The notes under the pieces are model-generated. The model was given only the letters and a program-made list of their open reading frames with translations, was not told the DNA's origin and did not search any database. Below are positions 55,044 through 64,000 of a stretch of DNA of 64,000 nt, in pieces; position 1 is the first letter of the stretch, and each line of letters begins with the position of its first letter. Source of the stretch: Phaseolus vulgaris. Taxonomy: Eukaryota > Streptophyta > Magnoliopsida > Fabales > Fabaceae. The stretch spans positions 28,461 through 92,460 of the forward strand of contig NW_027174138.1 in assembly GCF_000499845.2 (NCBI RefSeq), read 5' to 3'. Position numbers and translations under genes: made by a program.

Positions 55044-56820
55044 TGTTGGGTTTAATAGTGCCAAAGTTCAAGAGGGGGGTGAATTGACCTTTTAAAACTT
55101 TCTCGCAGAAACAGTGTTTAACACAGTTTTACAGAAAATAAATCGATTTATGTGAAAATGAACAGATTTATTTCAGCACTGTTTTTGTTTGAAAAGCTTT
55201 TAATTCATCAAGGTTAATCACAAGATTATGCAGATAGAATTTCCAGATGCACACACACAGATAACAGGTTTGAAAAACAGTGTAACACAAAAACAACAAA
55301 CCTTAATTCCAATTCGTGTGATTTAGGTTCAGTTAAGGGCTTGACAATTAGTGAGACAATCTATTACACACAACCTGTTTTATTAGCCTTTAACAGATTA
55401 TCAGTGTTCTTATTGAAACCAGACAGTTTTCCAGAAATTAAGAACAATGAATCACAGAACAGCAAGCTTCAACTTTAAGCAATTGTTTAAGGTTCAATTA
55501 ATAGTTTTAACAATTTCTTGAGCAACCTATCACAGCCAATTTGTTCCAGTGGCTTTTAGCAGATTTTATATTTTCTTATCAGATTCAAACAACTTTTTCA
55601 GAAATTAAGAACAGTATGCACAGTGCCCAGAAAGAACAGATTTATTTTCAATTGAACAGATTTATTTCTTCGTTGTTTTATCAATTATGCAGAAATGAAA
55701 TTGCAGAGAGTGAGAGAGAATGAACACAAGCAGTTATACTGGTTCACTCAACTGAGCTACATCCAGTCTTCACCAAAACCAGGTGGAAATCACTAAAACA
55801 CAATACAACCAAGTACAATTCCCACTGTTCTTGAAACCTACAAGAACTTAGGTACTCTTGCTGAAAAAACCAATTTCAACTCACACACACTCTCCAAGAA
55901 AACCTATCAAGAAGAGTGTTCAACCAAACAATTACAAGAAATGAGAAGTGAAACGACTACACCTAATTGAGGATACAAAGATCTGCCTTAAACCAGTAGG
56001 CAAGATTGCTAGAACAGTAGCTGCACCTCACACCAAGCTTTTGGAACCACACCAAGAACAAGCACTTTGTGATTTTTGAAATCTTTGAAGAACAAATGCT
56101 AATCCTTTGTAAACACTTAATTCTCTGCTGTCAAAACTTGTTTTTGCAAATGTATGAATTGATCTTAAACTCAGAAACAAGTTTGTATTTTATAGAAAAC
56201 CAACTTATAACAGATTTTTGAAAAACAGTTAAAGTTGTTATAAAATGAACAGATTGAAAATAAAATGAACAGATTTATTTTCAAAAGCAGTTAGAGAATT
56301 TGTTAAGTGAGGAGACTTAGTAAACCATTCTGGTGCTGAGATAAAACTGAAAAACGTTTAAGCTTGACATGGCACCAGAGACAAAAAGAATCTATTCATT
56401 TACAGATGAACAGATTTATTTTTCAAAACGAAAACAGAGAAACTTTATCTATTTAAAAACTCAGTCGTTTTGAAAAGAAGAATACTTAGTCAAATACCTG
56501 ATGCACAAAATCTAATTTTTACAAGACTTAGCTAAGGCATCAGTGTAAAAATGAATCTGTTTATTTAGAAAAGAACAGATTTATTTTTATGCAATAAACG
56601 TGTTTTTTGTAAAACATGTGAAAAACAGTTTAAGAAAACTTATGCTTGTTCTTATCACATGGCCAGTGGTTATGAGGTGAGATACTCAGCAAAAAGCCCA
56701 CTCTTAGACAACCTCTAAGCACTACCTAAGACACACTTAAAGCAAAGCAAAATACAAATGAAATGTACATATAAGTCTTCATCAAACACAATCTTGAAGG
56801 GGCAGCAACAATCTTCAACA
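55044..56820 (-). repeat. C2 5' LTR
   Basis: 1777 bp, would drive the element; TATA-like box on minus at about 56186-56195. Right end lies in the subtilase gene. Confidence 0.9.
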
Positions 56821-56825
56821 ATATC

Positions 56826-57480
56826 AATATTTCTTATAGTGTTTGTTTAAATCCAAGTCGCTTGGGTTTTGCTATCACTTTTACTCCTTTAGGTGCCATA
56901 ACCTCCACTGAGTAGATGGAGTTAGGACTTCCCACATTTTGTAGTCTCTTTCTGAACATTTTTCTCCTCTTACCATCCTTACAAATCACTGATAATGAGA
57001 GATAGTTGAGGTTGAAGCCTCTATTCATCTTCATGACTACATTGTAACTCACATTTTTGTGTGTGATGCTGAATATTTCTGACCTTGTATATTCAAGTCT
57101 GCAAAGGTGGATGATATAGTCATCTGACCTAATGTCATACATAAGTCCAGGGTTCAATTCTCTTTGTGGATTCACATGTCCAACTCCCATGTCAAAAACT
57201 CTTGCTGGTTGGTTTTCATCAAGTATTGGCCTTCCAGTGTGGTTGGTTGACTCGGCTGTTGTCATGATTGTAGGTTTGATGCTGTAGGGGTCCAACTCAG
57301 GCGAGCCGAGCGAACGAGCAGCAATTCCACTAACATGAGGGCATGCCATTGAGGTTCCAGACATGACAGAGAAGTAACTCTTCTAGAATCTTCTGGAGGG
57401 CCAGTAGGGCCAAGGTTCATGCAACAATGATGTTCACTGCTGGAGCTATAACATCCTGGAGCTATCATATAATTAATGAT
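56826..57480 (-). pseudogene. Subtilisin-like serine protease fragment, SBT1.2/SDD1-like
   Basis: Only host gene signal in the window. The minus frame 57364-56834 has the catalytic-Ser region SGTSMACPHVSGIAA, IMTTAES, the family phrases VFDMGVGHVNPQRELNPGLM and TRSEIFSITHKNV, and VGSPNSIYSVEVMAPKGVKV from the fibronectin-type tail. Upstream (57365-57480) a frame shift separates PGCYSSSSEHHC-like remnants of the DVIAPAVNI stretch. The segment after GIAA is scrambled (RSLGSPELDP). The last codons are lost at the C2 insertion. N-terminal domains are absent. These proteases act in the cell wall; SDD1 limits stomatal density. Relationship is by motif recall only. Confidence 0.75.
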
Positions 57481-58640
57481 TAAAATTATCAAAGCCATGT
57501 GAAAGGTCTCTCAAGCTTGATAGGCTAGCTAGCTAATTAGCTCGATCACTTTTGTTTGGGGATCTTCAAGTTTTTAAGTAATTATGGAATTTGCTATTTT
57601 CCATCTTCACATTAGCTTCAAGAAGAATCTACATAACTTCAGCAACCCCACCACTTGACTCTAAACCTTCCATTATAAATGAGACAGCATGAAGCAATAG
57701 TACTACTTTTATTCAATTAAAAATTGCAGAGACTAGGAAAATTCTTTCTGGAACTGGTCCTTAGGGGAGTGAGAGAGAGAAAGATATGTTCCAAGCCACA
57801 CACGCTCGGATAGATTAGAAACCAGCAAAAGAGTAGACATAATTGAATAAACTATAATGGTCGATTTTCTATTAACTAATACAACTACTTCTAAGAGATT
57901 ATCATAGATGACGTAAAGTTTACATGTTTGATACACACTGGTAATAATGATGATCCATACATCCAAGCTAAAGAAGCACAAATGGTTTATTATGTAGTGG
58001 ATCAATTAGCTAAAGATTGGAGCATTATTAAAGCCATAAGACTTACATGACATGGGAGAAGATAATGATGTCAGTTTTCATGAATGTGAACCATTTGTAC
58101 AAAACAATTTGCAAACTTTATTTGTAAATGGAGAAGGGAGTATATAGTTAACAAGGTCCTATTTTTAATTGAAAATTTGTATATTATTTTTGTTTAAACT
58201 ATCATCCTTATTACTTATACATGCATTATATTAGGTAATTATGATTTATTGAATTTATAATTTGACTTGTATAAATGTTATTATTTCAAGAATACCTGAA
58301 GATGAAGAAAATATCCATCAAGAGATTATGAGACCCTCAATAACACTTTTGACCAACTCAAGTTCATAGTCAACTTCCATTTGCACTACAATCTACCATA
58401 ACACCTCAATTTGCATTCGAATTTAGTAAGATGTTTGTACTTCTATTTTAATTTGGCACTCTCTTTAAAATATCTTATTTTCACATGTATTTGTTTAATT
58501 ATTATGCAACACCTCATGTGAATTTTCATCCTATAGAGAATATAATAAGAAGCTTCCTCCCCCATGAACACCTCATAGGTTAGTTTCTACTACTAAGACC
58601 AATTCTGCACCCAAATTTGAATTAATTTGATAATACAAAT
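57481..58640. other. Intergenic AT-rich stretch
   Basis: No gene or repeat I can support between the subtilase fragment and the CACTA remains. Confidence 0.5.
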
Positions 58641-58989
58641 AAATTTTTCCTTGAATCTACATCTTAACCTACACCAAGGTTACAATCTGATGAAGAAGGG
58701 GAAGAAAATGTGGGTATTGAGATGCAAACTGAACAATCAAAGCATGTTCATGTAAAAGATCACGACTTGTTGATGTCATTGGTAAGCTTGAATTAATAAC
58801 ATTGCAAACTCACATTGTATTTGTTTTTTATGTTCATCCTTTTAAACTAACAAGAATTTTGACAGATAGTGAAGGCAAAAAAGTTAGAAAACAATTAACA
58901 ACGAATGATGTCTGGTTTTTATGATGAGAAGATTCTTGTGAACTAGAATAACAAGAACCAACCAGTTGATGATAGTGGAGCATTGTTGA

Positions 58990-60020
58990 ATAGATTTTTA
59001 GGTTGTGTTGCAAAAATGTTAATGCATTTCCTATTAGCTATCAAAGTTGGAGGAAGATTCCTAAAGATTACAAAAAGATATACATTAGAAAACCATTCAA
59101 GTAATTGCTTTTGAATTTTCTTATGTTTTAATTGATATTATATTGTAATTAATATACTAGGAATGGGACCTTGTTCTTTTCATGTGTTTGGATATACTAG
59201 GAATTCTCGCACTCGGATATCTTCAACTACTTCTTCTTATAGAGAATTGGAAAATCAAGTTATTGAACATGCATTTTCTTATGTAAAAATTTGGTATTGT
59301 TTACTTTAGATAATCATGCCAAGATTGAAAATGTTGTGTTGAATATTATTGGGTCAACATTAAAAATTGTAGCAAATGTAGTATAATTTTTGTTGATAGA
59401 TTGGTTATTTTTTTATGAGTATGGTTTTCTCACTCTTTTTCATGATAAATTGTGTTTTAATATGGGTTCCCTATTATATTAATCCAATTGGAGCAAAGAA
59501 TTTTGAAACTCAATCAAACATCACTAACACTTTGGGAAAAGAGGGAAAACAAATTTATCTTTTCCCTTATATTAATAAGTAAGTTCATTTATAAGTCGTC
59601 AATTATTACTATTTCATGTTTTAAATATAGGGATCATGACAGTTACTTGTCTTATCCACGGTTGATAAGATTTTTGTGTGGTTTTGTTCCCTAACAAAAG
59701 TCATCCACACATCTAAAGCATATACTTGATGTGTAATTACACAATAAACTTAACTACGTATGCTAATTAAACATCTACTAACGCGGTTTTTTGTATTAAT
59801 CATTTCATGGTGTGGATATAACATCCTCAAAGGTCGATCCAATTCAAATTATCAAAATCTGACATGGTTGATACTAAAGGTTTGTAATTTTTGTCTTAAA
59901 TTTTCATTGTTTATCAATATTAACTTTTAATTTCTATTGAATTATAGTGTAATAGATACCATGAGGCTACAAATGTGGCTATTACATTATGCAATGGATT
60001 GATTGCCATTGTAAGAGCAG
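58990..60020 (+). pseudogene. CACTA accessory protein / Ulp1-like protease remnant
   Basis: Frames are broken many times. The recognisable parts are LLNRFLGCVAKN followed by FPISYQSWRKIPKDY, and the Ulp1-like active-site word CGYYIMQWI, whose Cys is the nucleophile in C48 peptidases. Such fusions occur in plant CACTA elements. The intermediate sequence gives no clear motifs, and the intact protein cannot be read. Confidence 0.55.
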
Positions 60021-60304
60021 GCATTACAAGAGATTGGGAGCATGTAATAATATTATTATTCTTTATAATTCTTTAATATAATATATGTATCTTAACACTA
60101 ATTAATGTGAATCTTATTTTACAATGCAATTCTTTATAGATTAGAGCCCACTACCTTTGTCCGCCATAGAATATGGGAGACATGTTTGAGAAAACATATT
60201 TTTCTTAATTTCTATAACTCTAGGATAATAATTAATAGTGTAGGAATATATATAAATAGATAAGAATATGTTATTAGTGTTTGTAATACATTTTTTATCA
60301 ATAT

Positions 60305-60325
60305 ATTATATATATATATATATAA
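60305..60325. repeat. TA microsatellite
   Basis: About ten TA units inside the CACTA remnant A; a second TA run lies at 63785-63810. Confidence 0.8.
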
Positions 60326-60424
60326 TTTGATTCTATGAATTTATGTATCTAGCTAGCTGGGTTTTATTGAACAAGTCAATTTAGATGGGAATTAGCATTA
60401 AACAAAATTAACTAAAATAATTCC

Positions 60425-60783
60425 ATAAAAAATGGCGGTTATGACCAAAACCATCGTTTTATAACTCTCGAGAGGGTATAAAACGGTGATTATGCTCATA
60501 ACTGTTGTTTTAGTGCACCATCTGTGCTGATGTTAGGGAGGGTATAAAATAGTGGTTTTTACCATAATCGCCATTTTATAACTCATGCATGTCTTGTATA
60601 TACAAGTTATGGGAAGGTGTAAAACGACAGTTATGGTCAAAACTATCGTTTTAGTGTGTCATTAACATGACGGTCAATAACTGTCGTCTTTTCCTAAAGA
60701 GAATAGACTACGTGTTGAAAAATAGCGGTTGGAAGCCACCGTTTAATGCTAAAATAACTGCCATTACCTTTTCTGCACCAGTG
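60425..60783 (+). repeat. CACTA subterminal repeats
   Basis: At least six direct and inverted copies of words like GGCGGTTATG and AACCATCGTTTTA, in pairs such as 60433/60458 and 60620/60650. They would bind the accessory transposase protein. Confidence 0.7.
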
Positions 60784-62771
60784 TTCCTTTAATCCCCCAC
60801 CTAGACAACATCACATATGCTGGAAAATCAGTAATTGTCCACATCAAACAAACTTGCATGACGAAGTTATCTTTTGTTCATCATGTCATAAATGAAAATA
60901 CCCTCACTCTATAGTTGTCGGAGGCCATCAATAAGTGGTTGCAAATATACATCTATTCTTTTGTTGAGTTAGTCGGACCAGGTATGAGACAACTTAGAAA
61001 CATGTACGAATTGTCATACACATTTTAGTGGATAGGTTATAAAGAGTGACAAATATTCGACCAATAAAAATATGGGGATGTTGAAGCTTGGATACAAGGA
61101 GTTAATCCATCAGAACATAATCCCAATCTTACATTATGGGGTTCAACTGCAAATCCAGGATATACACTATCAAAGTGTTTCCAAGCTTTCACATCAGATG
61201 GATGTTGCAATACATCATCATCAATTATGTTTTGAAAATGCCATCACATTTGGCTTGCTGACTCCATTGAGGTATATAGTCTTTATAATCGTGGTATGAT
61301 AGACGACTAAAACATTCTCTTTATGATACTCTTTTGTATGTTTTGTTATGACCCTTTGGAGGAGTACTAGGAAGACCACAAAATTTGCACTCATTTAGTT
61401 TGATGTCTTCCTTGTAATAAAACAAACATCTAGCCTCACAATAATCAATCTCGATAGCCTTCAAGCGAGAGTACAATTTTTTTTTGCTTCATCATAAGTC
61501 TTAGGTATGCAATTATCTATTGGAATTACATCAAGTAACATTTTAATGAAATAATCTAAACATTTTTCAATTGTGTGCCAATTGGTTATAGACCCAAAAG
61601 CCTTATGGCTATTGACAATTTAGGCTTAGCTGCTCCATCATAAATGGGTTTTATGAGCAAATGATAACATATCATATGGGTTTATGTACGAATTTGTCAT
61701 ACACATTTTAGTGGATAGGTTATAAAGAGTGACAAATATCGACCAATAAAAATATGGGGATGTTGAAGCTTGGATACAAGGAGTTAATCCATCAGAAACA
61801 TAATCCCAATCTTACTTATGGGGTTCAACTGCAAATCCAGGATATACACTATCAAAGTGTTTCCAAGCTTTCACATCAGATGGATGTGCAATACATCATC
61901 TCATTATGTTTTGAAAATGCCATCACATTTGGCTTGCTGACTCCATTGAGGTATATAGTCTTTATATCGTGGTTGATAGACGACTAAACTTCTCTTTATT
62001 GATACTCTTTTGTATGTTTTGTTATGACCCTTTGGAGGCAAGTACCTAGGAAGACCACAAATTTGCACTCATTTAGTTTGATGTCTTCCTTGTAATAAAA
62101 CAAATCTAGCCTCACAATAATCATCTCGATAGCCTTCAAGCGAGAGTACAATTTTTTTTTTGCTTCATTCATAAGTCTTAGGTATGCAATTATCTATTGG
62201 AATTACATCAAGTAACTTTTAATGAAATAATCTAACATTTTTTCAATTGTGTGCCAACTGGTTATAGCACCCAAAAGCCTTATGGCTATTGACAATTTAG
62301 GCTTAGCTGCTCCATCATAAATGGGTTTATGGCAAATGATATCATATCATAAAACTTTCGCGTTTCAGCGTTAGGTTGTTGTTCTTCATCTTAGATAACA
62401 CTGACAGATAACACTTCATCTTAGGTTGTTGTATGCATTGTTCACCATTTCGGCTAATGACCCAAAGTCATCATCACGCCTGATGTTATCATAACTGGTG
62501 GATGCAATGTTTAAGTTAATCTCATTTGTCCCCGTTTCCGTGATAACCAACACTATAGTTGGGTTGAAAGTCATGTTGAAGGATGACTCCTGACATAAGA
62601 ATGTTTGAGAATTTTCTCACGACAAAATTTCACACATGAACACCTTATCCCTCCATCTGACATGTATGAAACTATCCACTGCCTTAGAAACAAATTATGA
62701 ACGTCATCTATGAAGGGTTGCCTCAATCTTCTTGAACAATCAAACATTTTATACATCCAATCTTGATCCAT
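60784..62771 (-). pseudogene. CACTA remnant B: transposase (TNP2-type) with duplicated middle
   Basis: Minus strand, 5' end at 62771. The first ORF (62771-62571, MDQDWMYKMFDCSRRLRQPF..GGIRCSCVKF) is the N-terminal transposase-associated zinc domain. Then a region (61002-62350) present twice in tandem contains EARCLFYYKEDIKLNECKFC and, in the better copy, AWKHFDSVYPGFAVEPHNV and RLGLCSDGL; these belong to the TNP2 (Transposase_21) family. The last part (60790-60995) reads VYLQPLIDGLRQL and MWTITDFPAYVMLS in broken frames. Non-functional as assembled, although many breaks may be read errors. Confidence 0.75.
61002..62350. repeat. Tandem duplication of about 0.68 kb in CACTA transposase
   Basis: Copies 61002-61683 and 61684-62350 (period 682). 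They differ by roughly twenty 1-3 base indels and only about two substitutions. Confidence 0.85.
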
Positions 62772-63784
62772 TGTAGTGCATGTTGATGATGAATTATCAA
62801 CATCAATGTATACCCTACAACAACCTAATACTGATCATGTGCATATCAGTGCCTAATGCTTTGCGTCTGTCACATGTGAACTTTGTTGTTCAAACTTAGA
62901 GTGTAAATAGTTAAGACATACTAATTCATGTAATTAATTATCGAGTTAGTGTAAGAATTTTGTATTTGTATCCTAGACGAAAAGATACAATAATGTTCGA
63001 GTTAAATATATTACAAATTTCAATGCATCTCGTTATTTTAAATCCAATTTGTAATTCAATCATTCATTCATATATCGTAATTTTATTTTACGCGTACATA
63101 TAAACCCTCTATAATTTTATTTAACATATATGTAATTTATACATTATAATTCATTTAACGTGGATACGTATAAAAATCGTGATTTCATTTAACACGTACG
63201 TATAACATTCTAATTTTATTTAATACTACTTATAAAAAGGTAATTTAATTTACGCGTTACATATTCATACTTTATATTATTTTTTAAAATATATAGTTTA
63301 AAATAGTATAGATAGAAATGTTTTATCATATTATTTTAATGTTTATATAACAATATCAAATAAAATATATTTTATTCTATTTTAAAATAACTTACATTCC
63401 TTTATATAACTTTATTAGTTTATAAATATAGTATTCTCATCTTTAAGAATTAAATTATTCAGTTGGAGTCGACACAAAACACTCACAAATATTAAAAAAG
63501 TGGATCATCATTTTTTTCCAAACCAGTGGATTTCAATAAATTTTAAATTAAACTAGGCAAATACAATAAAATAACAATATTTGATAAAAACAAAAATATA
63601 ATTAATATAAAATATTAAAATTAATAAAATTTACCCACTTTCTTAATTCAATTTTTATCTATCACAATTTGTATATTTTAGTTAGTCAAAATTGAAAGTT
63701 ATTTTAAAAGTCATGTAATAAAGCAATTAAAAAGCTTGGGCCATTTGCTAAAATTTGCTCTCTGCACCCCTTTTTCTTTTAAAT

Positions 63785-63815
<31 letters not shown>

Positions 63816-64000
63816 AATAAGTTTTGCTCTATGTCACTCCTGCCACCCTCTCTTTGATATTGCACTCCTGGCACTTTACTATTTGCAACATGTCTTTGAA
63901 AAGCTTGGACTATTCTGCTACCATATGTTTTTGCTCTATGTCATCCCTATTTATTTATAGACCCAACAAATTTTAACTTCTTTTAAATTATATGTGTATA
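62772..64000. other. AT-rich non-coding tail
   Basis: No gene. Contains a degenerate ~33-bp tandem repeat (63078-63270), a TA microsatellite (63785-63810) and a duplicated phrase TTTTGCTCTATGTCA (63822, 63930). Confidence 0.6.
63078..63270 (+). repeat. Degenerate ~33-bp AT-rich minisatellite
   Basis: Unit starts at 63078, 63112, 63147, 63180, 63211 and 63241, each near TAATTTTATTTAACRCGTACG. Confidence 0.65.

Larger units (their letters stand above)
46713..56820 (-). mobile_element. C2: Ty1/copia SIRE-like element with extra ORF
   Basis: 10.1 kb, LTRs 46713-48490 and 55044-56820 with TGTTG..CAACA ends. Order on the minus strand: 5' LTR, primer site (TTGGTATCAAGAGC), gag, protease-integrase, RT-RNase H, extra ORF (49788-48644), purine tract (AAACAGGGAGAGA, 48491-48505), 3' LTR. 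The left flank is the C1 leader, the right flank is the subtilase gene (ATATC), so no duplication. I count about eight differences between the two LTRs over 1778 bp by eye, pointing to a recent insertion. Confidence 0.92.
58641..60783 (+). mobile_element. CACTA/En-Spm remnant A with right terminus
   Basis: Right end at 60783 reads CTTTTCTGCACCAGTG, i.e. CACTGGTGCAGAAAAG inverted, a CACTA-type terminus. Subterminal repeats fill 60425-60783. To the left are degenerate plus-strand pieces: a conserved phrase of the En/Spm accessory protein (FPISYQSWRKIPKDYKKIYI, about 59020-59085) and a cysteine-protease site of the Ulp1 type (YKCGYYIMQWID, about 59970-60005). The left terminus and transposase were not found. 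Confidence 0.65.

Noticed and set aside
57733..58005. 90-codon minus ORF next to the subtilase fragment
   Set aside because: Low-complexity, AT-rich, no recognisable motif, no matching context.

Overview
The window is plant nuclear DNA made almost entirely of nested, mostly broken LTR retrotransposons. The element families, tRNA-iMet-type primer sites and a fragment of a subtilisin-like protease gene of the SBT1.2/SDD1 type point to a dicot, probably a legume; the species cannot be fixed from the sequence alone. No complete host gene, tRNA, rRNA or CRISPR array was seen.

Layout. 1-78 and 5202-5336 are the end of a Ty3/gypsy pol gene ('G' family, minus strand), split by element E1 (79-5201, LTRs 79-756 and 4522-5201, duplication CTAAA). 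5337-14753 is T1, the 3' part of a Tat-lineage gypsy element (plus strand), with a partly duplicated antisense gene (7232-12361) and a 3' LTR that carries an inverted solo LTR, L1 (13377-14581, duplication GTCAC). 14754-16531 is a G leader and gag (plus). 16531-19611 is T2, a minus-strand Tat gag/RT fragment with its 5' LTR end. 19612-21378 is a G pol end, LTR, primer site and leader. 21379-24413 is T3, a plus-strand Tat LTR and gag cut by E2. E2 (24414-31022, minus) has an intact 935-residue ORF that lacks reverse transcriptase; its LTR holds solo LTR L2 (25093-26293, duplication ATAGG). 31023-42772 is T4, a nearly complete Tat element (11.75 kb). 42773-44934 is T5 (minus; integrase and RT fragments separated by truncated LTR L3). 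44935-56820 is a Ty1/copia SIRE-like array: a truncated copy C1, then C2 (46713-56820) with 1.78-kb LTRs that look almost identical. C2 interrupts a subtilase pseudogene (to about 57480). The right end (about 58640-62771) holds two degenerate CACTA/En-Spm elements followed by AT-rich DNA.

How the parts work together. T4 shows the full Tat plan: gag, protease, RT, RNase H, a second archaeal-type RNase H, integrase, a tandem-repeat zone, and an antisense gene with its own G-box-rich upstream region, a 5'UTR intron and a coding intron. Two antisense genes (T1, T4) start with a peptide resembling the histone H3 tail. C2 carries an extra sense ORF of the 'putative plant transposon protein' type between pol and its 3' LTR. 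E1 and E2 share a layout without RT, so that family probably depends on other elements to move. The most interesting items are the antisense gene unit with its H3-like start, the extra ORF of C2, and the RT-less E family. The CACTA region also shows a duplication whose two copies differ almost only by tiny indels, which suggests an assembly or read-error problem.
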